DNA of 64,000 nt, taken from the NCBI RefSeq assembly GCF_041224545.1, contig NZ_JBGFGP010000143.1:62001-126000 (forward strand), given 5' to 3'. The notes below the pieces were generated by a model. That model was not told the DNA's origin and ran no database searches. It saw only the letters and a program-made list of their open reading frames with translations. The position numbers and the translations under genes are program-made. This stretch comes from Sedimentitalea sp041224545. Its GTDB lineage: Bacteria > Pseudomonadota > Alphaproteobacteria > Rhodobacterales > Rhodobacteraceae. Numbering within the stretch: position 1 is the first letter of the stretch; every line of letters starts with the position of its first letter. Of the stretch, positions 17,477-26,189 are shown piece by piece.

Positions 17477-18085
17477 ATGAAAACCGTCTTTGTCTGCCTG
17501 GCCCTGGCCCTGATCCTGGCCGGTTGTAGCAAGCCGCGCGTCTATGCCCCGGATGACGTGGTTGCGCGCGCCTCCTATCGCCACCCCGGTCCGCCGTCAC
17601 TGACGCTTTACACCATGGTCAACAACCGGACGGGCAGCGGCGCCCATAGCGGGTTGCTGATCAACGCGTCCGAACGGGTGATTTTCGATCCCGCCGGATC
17701 GTTCTATTCCGAAGCGACTCCCGAGCGCCATGACGTGTTGTTCGGCATCACGCCCGCCATGGAAAAGGGGTATCGCAGCGCCCACGCGCGCAGTACATAC
17801 CATGTGGTGAGCCAGACCATCGACGTCACCGCCGAGCAGGCCCAGATCGCCTATCAACTGGCGTTGCAGGCCGGGCCGGTGATGGACGCGCTATGCACCT
17901 CGTCTTTGTCGGAACTGCTGTCGCAGGTGCCGGGTTTCGAGTCGATTCGGCGTGTGATGTACCCGAACAAGCTGATGGCACAGTTCGAACAGATTCCCGG
18001 CGTCACGACCACGCGCTATTACGAGGACGACGACCCGGACCTGCAAAAGGCGCTGGAAGAGGGCGTAACCCCGCTAGCCGAATAG
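17477..18085 (+). CDS. Lipoprotein with putative permuted NlpC/P60 (LRAT-like) domain
   Basis: 202 aa. Lipoprotein signal with lipobox LAGC (Cys17). The domain has GAHSGLLI (His57) and later DALCTSSLSELL (Cys140). His before Cys is the order of circularly permuted NlpC/P60 and LRAT-type thiol enzymes, which act on amide or ester bonds in peptidoglycan or lipids. Intermediate conserved-looking stretches are VIFDPAGSF, DVLFGI and YRSAHARSTYHVV. Family placement is my inference from motif order. The C-terminus overlaps azlD convergently by 12 bp. Confidence 0.6.
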   Translation: MKTVFVCLALALILAGCSKPRVYAPDDVVARASYRHPGPPSLTLYTMVNNRTGSGAHSGLLINASERVIFDPAGSFYSEATPERHDVLFGITPAMEKGYRSAHARSTYHVVSQTIDVTAEQAQIAYQLALQAGPVMDALCTSSLSELLSQVPGFESIRRVMYPNKLMAQFEQIPGVTTTRYYEDDDPDLQKALEEGVTPLAE

Positions 18086-18403
18086 GTATAACAACCCGTA
18101 TAGCGTCGTAGCTCCCGCCGCGATGGCGGCAAGGACGTTCTTCGTCCACAGTCCGACTGCCAGTGTCGCCGCGCCCGCTGCCATGCGCGGCAGATCGGGC
18201 GTGCCACCGGTTGCCGCAGGCCAGATGACAAGCGGTGTGACCAGCGCGGGCAGGATCGCCACGGCGGTATAGCGCAAGTGGCGCAGAAGCCAGGGCGGCA
18301 GAGGACGGTCGCCAACCAGCCCGATGAACACGAATCGCAGGGCAAAGCTGCCGATGGCGAGCCCGATGATGACGGTCCAGAGTGTGACCGGATCAATGTT
18401 CAT
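18074..18403 (-). CDS. azlD: AzlD family membrane protein
   Basis: 109 aa, four hydrophobic segments. ATG 18403 overlaps the azlC stop (ATGA), which is why it is chosen over GTG 18409. AzlD is the small partner of AzlC in branched-chain amino acid (or analogue) export at the cytoplasmic membrane. Conserved RPLPPWLLRHLRYTAVAILPAL lies in the middle of the protein, as in the family. Confidence 0.9.
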   Translation of the reverse strand: MNIDPVTLWTVIIGLAIGSFALRFVFIGLVGDRPLPPWLLRHLRYTAVAILPALVTPLVIWPAATGGTPDLPRMAAGAATLAVGLWTKNVLAAIAAGATTLYGLLYLFG

Positions 18404-19116
18404 GTCCACGATCCCCGCCGCTGGAGCCAGAGTTCGGTACGCGCACCGGCCATCATGGCGATGATCCCCGCGACCAGCAGCCCGGAGTTGTAGGGCAGGC
18501 CGGCAGCGGCGATTGACACGACGATCGACACCAGCGCCGCAACGATATGCGCGGGGGTGCGCAACATCGGGCCGATCATCGCCAGAAAGGCAATCGGCAA
18601 TGCAAAATCCAGCGCCCAGCTTTCGGGGATTCTCGCGCCCATGAGTGCGCCGAGCAGGGTCGCGGCATACCAGAACGGTGCGACCAACGCGCAGGTGCCG
18701 GCAAAATAGCGAAGCCGCTCGGACAGTGACATGTCATGGTGCGTTTCAAATTGAGAAACGGACAACGCATAGGATTGATCGACGGTGAAATAGGCCACCA
18801 GAACCCGCTGCCAGATCGGCGCTGCCCCCAGATACGGGGTGAGCGATGCGGAGTACATCGCAACCCGCAGATTCACCGCGAGCGCAGAGGCAAGAACGAT
18901 CAGGGTCGGCGCGTTTTCCTGCATCAGTTGCAGCGCCGCGAACTGCGCGGCGCCGGCGAAAACCGTCATGGTAAAGATCATTGTCTCTGTGACGTTCAGC
19001 CCCGCTTCTGTCGCCAGCACGCCGAACAGGAGTCCGAAGGGTCCCGCGACGAAGACGAAGGGTGCGCTGTCTCTTACCCCTTTCCAGAAAAACGATTTCG
19101 CGGTGGTGGATGACAT
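18400..19116 (-). CDS. azlC: AzlC family branched-chain amino acid exporter subunit
   Basis: 238 aa, about six or seven membrane segments. The family blocks VAGPFGLLFGVLATEAGL, FAGAAQFAALQLM and LAVNLRVAMYSASL are present. AzlC/AzlD (YgaZ/YgaH type) exports valine-like amino acids. Its start codon is only 16 bp from the divergent fdhD start, so promoter elements for one gene must lie within or very near the other coding region. Confidence 0.92.
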   Translation of the reverse strand: MSSTTAKSFFWKGVRDSAPFVFVAGPFGLLFGVLATEAGLNVTETMIFTMTVFAGAAQFAALQLMQENAPTLIVLASALAVNLRVAMYSASLTPYLGAAPIWQRVLVAYFTVDQSYALSVSQFETHHDMSLSERLRYFAGTCALVAPFWYAATLLGALMGARIPESWALDFALPIAFLAMIGPMLRTPAHIVAALVSIVVSIAAAGLPYNSGLLVAGIIAMMAGARTELWLQRRGSWT

Positions 19117-19132
19117 GCGTTGACCCTAGACT

Positions 19133-20056
19133 ATGCCCGACTGGACTAGCGACGAACGCAGAGGTTTGCAATTGGCCAAAGAGCAGGACATCTCGGGCTA
19201 CCTGATCGCCCCGGACCCGGCGGCGCCCCGCTTGACGCGGGCGGTCGAGGGTGTTGATCAGAATGGGGAAATCAGCCGCATCAACGTGGTCGAGGAACGC
19301 CCCCTGACGATTTTCCTGAATGCGCAGGAAATCGTGACGGCAATGACGATCGGCGATTACCCGGAATACCTTGCGCTGGGGTTTCTCAGGAATCAGGGGA
19401 TGCTGTTGCCGGACGACCGGATCACCGGGGTCGATTACGACGATGATCTGGAAACCGTTGTCGTGCGTACCGAACGCCAGACCAGCTACGAGGAAAAGCT
19501 CCGGAAAAAGACCCGTACGTCGGGCTGTGCCGTCGGCACCGTGTTCGGCGACATGATGGAGGGGCTTGAGGATGTGAACCTGCCGCAGACGCCTGTGCGC
19601 AGCAGTTGGCTCTATGCCCTGGCGTCCAGCATAAACCGCACCCCGTCGCTGTATCTCGAGGCCGGGGCGATCCACGGTACGGTCTTGTGCAAGCAGGATC
19701 GGCCGCTGGTCTACATGGAAGATGTCGGCCGTCACAACGCGGTGGACAAGATTGCCGGCTGGATGTTGCAGAGCGGAACGGCGGCTGCCGACAAGATTCT
19801 TTATACCACGGGGCGGTTGACCTCGGAAATGGTGATCAAGACCGCGATGATGGGCATCCCGGTGCTGGCATCGCGCTCGGGATTCACCGCCTGGGGCGTG
19901 GAAATCGCCCGTCAGGTCGGTCTGACCCTGATCGGACGGATGCGGGGGCAACGATTCATCTGCCTTGCCGGAGAAGACCGCCTGTTACGCGATATCGACC
20001 CGGCTTCGATTCCGGCGGAAGAAGGCAAACACCGCAGAAAGAGTGCGCGCGCATGA
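19133..20056 (+). CDS. fdhD: Formate dehydrogenase accessory sulfurtransferase FdhD
   Basis: 307 aa from ATG 19133. FdhD hands sulfur from IscS to the bis-MGD cofactor of formate dehydrogenase. The family is recognised by EERPLTIFLN, YPEYLALGFLRNQG, KTRTSGCAVGTVFGD, VYMEDVGRHNAVDKIAGWML and YTTGRLTSEMVIKTA. The usual GCxxC cysteine pair is reduced to one Cys (SGCAVG). The ATG lacks a good Shine-Dalgarno; TTG 19172 with AGAGG 7 bp upstream is an alternative that removes 13 residues. First gene of a four-gene molybdenum operon. Confidence 0.92.
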   Translation: MPDWTSDERRGLQLAKEQDISGYLIAPDPAAPRLTRAVEGVDQNGEISRINVVEERPLTIFLNAQEIVTAMTIGDYPEYLALGFLRNQGMLLPDDRITGVDYDDDLETVVVRTERQTSYEEKLRKKTRTSGCAVGTVFGDMMEGLEDVNLPQTPVRSSWLYALASSINRTPSLYLEAGAIHGTVLCKQDRPLVYMEDVGRHNAVDKIAGWMLQSGTAAADKILYTTGRLTSEMVIKTAMMGIPVLASRSGFTAWGVEIARQVGLTLIGRMRGQRFICLAGEDRLLRDIDPASIPAEEGKHRRKSARA

Positions 20057-20673
20057 GCGCCCCGCCCGGCGTCATATTGGCCGGTGGGCTGGCAACCCGT
20101 ATGGGGGGCGGCGACAAGGGATTGCTGTCGCTCGGGGGGCAGACCCTGTTGTCGCGGGTGATCGATCGCCTGGCGCCGCAGGTGTCGGGCATTGCCCTCA
20201 ATGCGAATGGCGATCCGGCACGGTTCGAGTCCTATGGCCTTCCGGTGCTGGCGGACAGTATCGACGGGTTTGCCGGGCCGTTGGCCGGGGTGCTGGCGGG
20301 GCTTGACTGGGCGGCGGAGCAGGGCGCGGATGCGATCGTGACGGCTGCGGCGGATACGCCGTTCTTTCCCGCGGATCTCGTGGACCGGTTGCAGCAGGCG
20401 GGGCAGGGCATGGCGGCACCATTGGTGCTGGCGGCGACACCGGATGCGCGGCGCGGGCAGGTGCGTCACCCGACCTTCGGCCTGTGGCCGGTGTCGCTGC
20501 GCGCGGATCTGCGACAGGCGCTCAATGACGGGCTGCGCAAGGTGGTACTCTGGACCGAGCGACATGGCGGTCGCGACGCGGTGTTCCCGGTCGGCGATAC
20601 CGATCCGTTTTTCAACGTCAATACCCCTGATGACCTCGCCCGTGCCGGGCAGATGCACGAGGCGTTGCGATGA
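20053..20673 (+). CDS. mobA: Molybdenum cofactor guanylyltransferase MobA
   Basis: 206 aa, ATGA-coupled to fdhD. Attaches GMP to Mo-molybdopterin to form the MGD cofactor. The nucleotidyltransferase N-terminus VILAGGLATRMGGGDKGLL binds GTP/Mg; DGFAGPLAGVLAGLDW and AADTPFFPADLVDRL follow, and NVNTPDDLARAG closes the protein. All are typical of MobA. Cytosolic. Confidence 0.95.
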   Translation: MSAPPGVILAGGLATRMGGGDKGLLSLGGQTLLSRVIDRLAPQVSGIALNANGDPARFESYGLPVLADSIDGFAGPLAGVLAGLDWAAEQGADAIVTAAADTPFFPADLVDRLQQAGQGMAAPLVLAATPDARRGQVRHPTFGLWPVSLRADLRQALNDGLRKVVLWTERHGGRDAVFPVGDTDPFFNVNTPDDLARAGQMHEALR

Positions 20674-21161
20674 AGGTTTACGGTGTTGTTGGCTGGAAGA
20701 ACACTGGCAAGACCGGTCTTGTCGAGCGTTTGGTGCACGAGATCACCGGGCGCGGGATGACGGTTTCAACGTTGAAACACGCCCATCACACGTTCGACGT
20801 CGATCAACCGGGGCGGGACAGCCACCGGCACCGGGTGGCCGGGGCGCAGGAGGTTCTATTGTCGTCCGGCAAACGCTGGGCCCTGATGCACGAATTGCGC
20901 GACGCGCCCGAGCCGGGGATGCAGGCGCTGCTGGCGCGTTTGTCACCGGTCGATCTGGTGCTGGTCGAGGGATACAAGCGCGAGGGTCACGCCAAGATCG
21001 AAACCCATCGCGCCGAGGTCGGGCAGGAGCTGATTGCGCGCGACGATCCAAGCGTCCGCGCGGTGGCAAGCGATACGGCGATCACGCTGGATCGACCGGT
21101 CTTTGATCTCGACGATACTGCGGGGATCGCGGATTTCATTCTGGCCGAGGTGGGGTTGTGA
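20670..21161 (+). CDS. mobB: Molybdopterin-guanine dinucleotide biosynthesis protein MobB
   Basis: 163 aa, overlapping mobA by ATGA. P-loop GTP-binding adaptor for MGD synthesis: GVVGWKNTGKTGLVERL near residue 5 (Walker A) and LVLVEGYKREGHAKIE near residue 96 (typical MobB EGYK). Of ordinary length. Ends 42 bp before the first candidate moeA start. Confidence 0.94.
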   Translation: MKVYGVVGWKNTGKTGLVERLVHEITGRGMTVSTLKHAHHTFDVDQPGRDSHRHRVAGAQEVLLSSGKRWALMHELRDAPEPGMQALLARLSPVDLVLVEGYKREGHAKIETHRAEVGQELIARDDPSVRAVASDTAITLDRPVFDLDDTAGIADFILAEVGL

Positions 21162-21239
21162 ACCGGTTGATCCGGGTCGCTTTTGGGCTGGTGGGGTGAC
21201 AAAATGCGGATGACGGACACGCCGCAGAAGGGACGGATC

Positions 21240-22538
21240 ATGAGGGCGGGACACCAAGACAAACCGACCGGCAAGGCGGGCGCACCGCTTGCGCCGCCGC
21301 CCCTGCGCAATGATTGCTTTGCCCTGCCGGCCGGTGTCGCCTGGACCCCGGTTGACGAGGCGCTGGACATGTTGCGCACCCGGCTGAGCCCGGTGACGGG
21401 TCAGGAAACCGTGCCCTTGCAAGAGGCGTTTGGCCGCGTGCTGTCGCAAGACGTTGTGGCCATGCGGTCGAACCCGCCACAGCCGAATTCAGCGGTCGAT
21501 GGCTATGGCTTTGCCGGGGCGGTCGCGGATGGCGCGCATGTGCTGCCGCTGATCGAGGGGCGCGCCGCCGCCGGTGTTCCGTTTGCCGGATCGGTGCCAC
21601 CCGGTCATGCGATCCGCATCCTGACAGGGGCGGCGGTGCCGCAAGGCGTCGATACGGTGATTCTCGAAGAGGACGTGACCTGCGACGGCCACCAGATCGC
21701 CTTTCGCGGGCCGCTGAAACAGGGGGCAAACACGCGCAAGGCCGGTGAGGATGTTGTCGCGGGAGAACGCGCATTGTCGACGGGACGCATGGTCACATCG
21801 GCGGACATGGCGCTGATGTCGGCAGTCGGAATTGCCGGCGTGCCGGTGCGCAAGAGATTGCGGGTTGCGGTTCTGTCCACCGGTGATGAGCTTGTCGAAC
21901 CGGGGGATACGGCGGCGCCGGGCCAGATATTCGACGCCAACCGGCCGATGTTGCTGTCGATGGCGCGGGCCTTCGGATTCGAAACGCTCGATTTCGGACG
22001 GGTTGCCGATGATCGTGCGGCTCTGCAGGTTCGGCTGGACGAGGCGGCGAAGGCCGTGGATGTCATCCTGACCAGCGGTGGCGCTTCGGCGGGGGACGAA
22101 GACCACGTGTCAGCACTCCTGCAAGAGGCGGGCGCGATGCAGGAATGGCGGATCGCGATCAAGCCGGGACGGCCGCTCGCATTGGGCCTGTGGCACGGGG
22201 TGCCGGTATTCGGCCTGCCGGGAAATCCGGTGGCGGCGATGGTTTGCACGCTGGTCTTTGCGCGCCCGGCCATGTGCCTTCTGGCCGGGGCCGAATGGCG
22301 CGAACCGCAAGGTTTTGACGTGCCTGCGGCGTTTTCAAAGCGCAAGAAACCGGGGCGTCGTGAATACCTGCGGGCGCGGATGCGCGATGGCCGGGCCGAA
22401 GTTTTCGCCTCGGAAGGATCGGGACGGATCAGCGGGCTGAGCTGGGCCGAGGGGCTGGTCGAACTTGGCGATGGTGAGCGGCATATCCGTCCCGGCGATC
22501 CGGTGCGGTTCATTCCCTATGGCAGTTTCGGGCTATAG
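21240..22538 (+). CDS. moeA: Molybdopterin molybdenumtransferase MoeA
   Basis: 432 aa from ATG 21240, with AAGGGACGG just upstream. ATG 21204, with GGTGGGG upstream, is an equally open alternative adding 12 residues. MoeA inserts molybdate into adenylylated molybdopterin. Motifs are NSAVDGYGFA near residue 84, TGAAVPQGVDTVI, STGDELVEPG, TSGGASAGDEDHV and FGLPGNPVAAMV. Ends 6 bp before the convergent hydroxyacid dehydrogenase. Confidence 0.94.
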   Translation: MRAGHQDKPTGKAGAPLAPPPLRNDCFALPAGVAWTPVDEALDMLRTRLSPVTGQETVPLQEAFGRVLSQDVVAMRSNPPQPNSAVDGYGFAGAVADGAHVLPLIEGRAAAGVPFAGSVPPGHAIRILTGAAVPQGVDTVILEEDVTCDGHQIAFRGPLKQGANTRKAGEDVVAGERALSTGRMVTSADMALMSAVGIAGVPVRKRLRVAVLSTGDELVEPGDTAAPGQIFDANRPMLLSMARAFGFETLDFGRVADDRAALQVRLDEAAKAVDVILTSGGASAGDEDHVSALLQEAGAMQEWRIAIKPGRPLALGLWHGVPVFGLPGNPVAAMVCTLVFARPAMCLLAGAEWREPQGFDVPAAFSKRKKPGRREYLRARMRDGRAEVFASEGSGRISGLSWAEGLVELGDGERHIRPGDPVRFIPYGSFGL

Positions 22539-22544
22539 CACCTG

Positions 22545-23507
22545 TTAGCCGATGTTCCGACATTCCGGCACCGGCGTGATGGTGGTGCCATCCCTGAACC
22601 ACTGGCTGAGATTGTCGCAGGTCAGATCGCCCATCGCTTGCCGCGTCTCGTGGGTGGCGCTGCCCACGTGAGGTTGCAGAACCACGTTATCCATGCCGAA
22701 AAGTTCGGCAGGCACACGCGGTTCCTCTTCGAACACGTCGAGACCCGCCCCGCCCAGACGCCCGTCTTGCAGCGCCTGGACCAGGGCCGCTTCATCGACG
22801 ACCGAGCCGCGTGACACGTTGACCAGAATACCCTCGGGACCAAGCGCGTCGATCACGTCCTTGTCGATCAGATGTTTCGTCCCGGCCCCGCCCGGCGTGA
22901 TGCAGATCAGGACATCGCTGTCGGCGGCCATTTCGGACAGATCGGCGTAATAGCGATAGGGCACGTCCTTGGCGTTGCGCGAGTGATAGATCACCGTGCT
23001 GTCGAAAGCGGCAAGCCGATCGGCAATCGCCTGTCCGATACGGCCCAGCCCGACAATGCCGACTGTGCGCCCCTGAACCGAACGGGTCAACGGGGCGTTG
23101 CCTTCGGCTTGCCAGCGGCCTGCGCGGACATAGGCGTCATGCGGCACCAGCCGGCGGCTGACCGCGAACCAGAGCAGCAGCGCCGTATTGGCAACCTCGT
23201 CATTCAGCACGTTGGGCGTGTGGGTCACGACGATGCCACGGTCTGCGGCAGCGGTCGCGTCGATGGCGTCGTACCCGACGCCATAGCTGGACACGATCTT
23301 CAGGTTCGGCAGTGCCGCCATCAGACCAGGGCGCAGGCCGTCATGTCCATTGGTCAGGACCGCGGTGATCGCGGCGCCGTGCGCGGCCAGGAACGCCGCC
23401 TCATCCGGCTGGTCATAAAGCGCATGAATGGTGAATTCGGCGGTCAGCCGATCCATCATGCGCTCCGTGACGCCTCCGATCACCAGAAGATCGGGTTTTC
23501 CGGTCAT
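22545..23507 (-). CDS. D-2-hydroxyacid dehydrogenase (NAD(P)-dependent)
   Basis: 320 aa from ATG 23507. The Rossmann motif VGIVGLGRIGQAIADRL starts near residue 147. Catalytic residues are visible as Arg in NVSRGSVVDE, Glu in EEEPRVP and His in LQPHVGSAT. This is the glyoxylate/hydroxypyruvate-reductase branch. Two bases separate it from the FAH hydrolase start region, and it is the last gene of the minus-strand sugar-acid operon. It may dispose of a C2 or C3 hydroxyacid or keto acid from the pathway (inference). Confidence 0.9.
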   Translation of the reverse strand: MTGKPDLLVIGGVTERMMDRLTAEFTIHALYDQPDEAAFLAAHGAAITAVLTNGHDGLRPGLMAALPNLKIVSSYGVGYDAIDATAAADRGIVVTHTPNVLNDEVANTALLLWFAVSRRLVPHDAYVRAGRWQAEGNAPLTRSVQGRTVGIVGLGRIGQAIADRLAAFDSTVIYHSRNAKDVPYRYYADLSEMAADSDVLICITPGGAGTKHLIDKDVIDALGPEGILVNVSRGSVVDEAALVQALQDGRLGGAGLDVFEEEPRVPAELFGMDNVVLQPHVGSATHETRQAMGDLTCDNLSQWFRDGTTITPVPECRNIG

Positions 23508-23508
23508 C

Positions 23509-24357
23509 TCAGCGGTCCTCGGTCACGGTCTGGGTTTGTTGACCCAGTCCCTCGATCCACACATCCATCCGGTCCCCGGATTTCAGATAGACCGGCTCGG
23601 GCTTCATGCCCATTCCGACGCCCGGAGGCGTGCCGGTCGAGATCACGTCGCCCGGATGCAATGTCATCAGCCCCGAGAGATGTTCGATGATTTCGGCAAC
23701 GGTAAAAATCATGGTGCTGGTATTGCCGGTCTGCATCCGCTTGCCGTTCACGTCGAGCCACATGTCGAGTTTCTGCGGATCCGGTATTTCGTCGCGGGTT
23801 ACCAGCCACGGACCGGTCGGGCCGAAGGTGTCGCAGGATTTGCCCTTGGTCCACTGGCCGGACAATTGGGTCTGGAAGTGCCGTTCGGAGACATCGTTGA
23901 TCACACAATAGCCCGCAACGTGGTCCAGCGCGTCGGCGGCGCTGACGTATTTCGCGGTTTTCCCGATCACCACGCCCAGTTCGACCTCCCAATCCGTATG
24001 GGTCGAGCCGCGCGGCATGCTGACGGTGTCGTGCGGGCCGACCACTGCCGAGTTGGCCTTGAAGAAGAGGATGGGATGCGCGGGAATATCGGCACCGGTT
24101 TCCTCGGCATGATCGGAATAATTCAGCCCGATACACAGGAATTTGCCGATATTGCCGACGCAGGGGCCAAGACGCGGATTGCCCTCGACCTCGGGCAGGT
24201 CTGCGGCATCGAGCGCGCGCAGCTTGCCGATCGTGTCATCGCCCAAATTCGCGCCGGAGATATCGGCAATCTTGCCGGACAGGTCGCGCAGTTTGCCCTC
24301 CGCATCGATCAGACCGGGTTTTTCCGCGCCCGGCGTGCCGTATCGTACCAGTTTCAT
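23509..24357 (-). CDS. Fumarylacetoacetate hydrolase family protein (probable diketo-sugar-acid hydrolase)
   Basis: 282 aa. FAH-fold, metal-dependent C-C hydrolase. Conserved blocks are KFLCIGLNYSDHAEETG, HTDWEVELGVVIGK (metal-binding Glu/Asp), YCVINDVSERHFQ and VISTGTPPGVGMGMKP. In gene sets with an IlvD/Edd dehydratase and an SDR, such proteins split 2,4-diketo-3-deoxy-sugar acids (for example from L-fuconate or L-rhamnonate) into pyruvate plus a hydroxyacid. That role is inferred from context. Often over-annotated as ureidoglycolate lyase; here the real ureide genes lie 30 kb away. Confidence 0.85.
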   Translation of the reverse strand: MKLVRYGTPGAEKPGLIDAEGKLRDLSGKIADISGANLGDDTIGKLRALDAADLPEVEGNPRLGPCVGNIGKFLCIGLNYSDHAEETGADIPAHPILFFKANSAVVGPHDTVSMPRGSTHTDWEVELGVVIGKTAKYVSAADALDHVAGYCVINDVSERHFQTQLSGQWTKGKSCDTFGPTGPWLVTRDEIPDPQKLDMWLDVNGKRMQTGNTSTMIFTVAEIIEHLSGLMTLHPGDVISTGTPPGVGMGMKPEPVYLKSGDRMDVWIEGLGQQTQTVTEDR

Positions 24358-24371
24358 GTCAAAGTCTCCTG

Positions 24372-26159
24372 TCAGTGATTGTCCCGCGGCAGCGACCTGC
24401 GCGCGATGTCTTTGAAATCGGTGGCCCCGTCCAGCACCATGCCTTCCGAAAAGGGACGGACCTTTTCGCGGAACAGGTCTTGCCAGGGGGACTGGCTGGG
24501 TGGGGCAAAGGGGTGTTCGGGCAGCGCGGCGCGGCGACGTTCGAGTTCGGCCTCATCCACCAGCATGTTGGCCGAGCAGGCCCGCAGGTCGATACGCACC
24601 CGGTCGCCGGTTGCCACCAATGCCAGCCCGCCGCCATCCGCCGCCTCGGGCGATGCGTTGAGAATCGACGGGCTGCCCGAGGTGCCGGACTGACGACCGT
24701 CGCCGACGCAGGGCAGGGCGTGAATGCCGCGCTTGAGCAGATAGGCCGGTGGGCGCATGTTCACCACCTCGGCCCCGCCGGGATAGCCGATCGGGCCGGC
24801 GCCGCGCATGATCAGGATACAATGTTCGTCGATGGCGAGGCTCTCGTCGTCGATCCGTTTGTGAAAATCCTCGGGTCCGTCGAACACCACGGCGCGGCCC
24901 TCGAATGCGTCCGGATCGTCGGGGTTCGACAGATACCTGTCGCGAAATTCCTGCGAGATCACGCTGGTCTTCATGATCGCACTGTCAAACAGGTTGCCCG
25001 ACAGGTTGATGAACCCGGCCTCGCCGGTCATCGCATCGGCAACGGGCCTGATCACGTCCGGTGTCTCGCTGCGCTTGTCGCCGCAATTTTCGGCCATGGT
25101 CCTGCCATTTGCCGTGATCGCGTCGGGATGCGGCAGCAGCCCCGCGCCAAGCAGTTCGCCGATCACCGCCGGCACGCCACCGGCGTGAAAGTAATCTTCG
25201 CCCAGGTAGGCCCCCGCCGGTTGCAGGTTGACCAGCAACGGCACCTTGTGACCGAGCCTTTGCCAGTCGTCATTGACGAGTTCGACACCAAGGTGGCGGG
25301 CAATTGCATTCAGGTGAATCGGCGCGTTGGTCGAGCCGCCGATGGCCGAATTGACGACGATGGCGTTCTCGAATGCCTTGCGCGTCATGATGTCGGTCGG
25401 GCGCAGGTCGTCATGCACCATCTGCACGATCCGCTTGCCGGTTTCATAGCTGATCTGTCCGCGTTTGCGATAGGCGGCGGGGATGGCGGCGGAACCGGGC
25501 AATTGCATGCCAAGCGCCTCTGCCAGCGAATTCATCGTGCTCGCCGTGCCCATTGTGTTGCAATAGCCGACCGAGGTGGCCGAGGACGAGACCAGCTCCA
25601 TGAAACCGTCGTCATCGATATCGCCGGCGGCCAGCAATTCGCGCGCCTTCCAGACGATGGTGCCGGATCCGGTGCGCTCGCCACGGAACCAACCGTTCAG
25701 CATCGGACCAACCGACAGCGCAATGGCCGGAATGTTCACCGTGGCCGCCGCCATCAGCAATGCCGGCGTGGTCTTGTCACAGCCGATGTTCAGCACCACG
25801 CCGTCGATGGGATAGCCGTGCAGCGTTTCGACCAGTGAAAGATAGGCAAGGTTTCGATCCAGCATCGCGGTCGGGCGTTTGCCTGTTTCCTGTATCGGAT
25901 GCACGGGAATCTCGATCACGGTCCCGCCCGCGGCAATCACACCGTCGCGCACGCGTTTGGACAATTCGATGTGGTGGCGGTTGCAGGGGCTGAGATCGCT
26001 GCCGGTCTGGGCAATGCCGATGATCGGTTTGCCCGACTGCAATTCCTCGCGGGTCAGGCCGTAATTCAGGTAGCGCTCGAGATAGAGCGCGGTCATTTCC
26101 GGATCATCCGGATTGTTGAACCATTTTTGCGACCGGAGCAGAGGCTTCTTGTCAGACAT
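24372..26159 (-). CDS. IlvD/Edd family sugar-acid dehydratase (L-arabonate/L-fuconate type)
   Basis: 595 aa. Fe-S dehydratase turning an aldonate into its 2-keto-3-deoxy derivative. Cluster cysteines are visible in DLSPCNRH, NIGCDKTTPALL and GYCNTMGTASTM; the C-terminal GDGRQSGTSGSPSILN loop is typical of the sugar-acid branch rather than IlvD proper. The size and the N-terminal SQKWFNNPDDPEMTALYLERY segment match L-arabinonate dehydratase-like enzymes. Neighbouring SDR and FAH enzymes suggest a 6-deoxyhexonate such as L-fuconate, but L-arabinonate cannot be excluded. Confidence 0.88.
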   Translation of the reverse strand: MSDKKPLLRSQKWFNNPDDPEMTALYLERYLNYGLTREELQSGKPIIGIAQTGSDLSPCNRHHIELSKRVRDGVIAAGGTVIEIPVHPIQETGKRPTAMLDRNLAYLSLVETLHGYPIDGVVLNIGCDKTTPALLMAAATVNIPAIALSVGPMLNGWFRGERTGSGTIVWKARELLAAGDIDDDGFMELVSSSATSVGYCNTMGTASTMNSLAEALGMQLPGSAAIPAAYRKRGQISYETGKRIVQMVHDDLRPTDIMTRKAFENAIVVNSAIGGSTNAPIHLNAIARHLGVELVNDDWQRLGHKVPLLVNLQPAGAYLGEDYFHAGGVPAVIGELLGAGLLPHPDAITANGRTMAENCGDKRSETPDVIRPVADAMTGEAGFINLSGNLFDSAIMKTSVISQEFRDRYLSNPDDPDAFEGRAVVFDGPEDFHKRIDDESLAIDEHCILIMRGAGPIGYPGGAEVVNMRPPAYLLKRGIHALPCVGDGRQSGTSGSPSILNASPEAADGGGLALVATGDRVRIDLRACSANMLVDEAELERRRAALPEHPFAPPSQSPWQDLFREKVRPFSEGMVLDGATDFKDIARRSLPRDNH

Positions 26160-26189
26160 GTGGCGCTCTCCTTGAGTGATATGTTGAAA

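Noticed and set aside
23509..24357. Ureidoglycolate lyase annotation for the FAH-family gene
   Set aside because: It lies in a sugar-acid operon; a true AllA is present at 57070-57591, so the C-C hydrolase role is the better fit.
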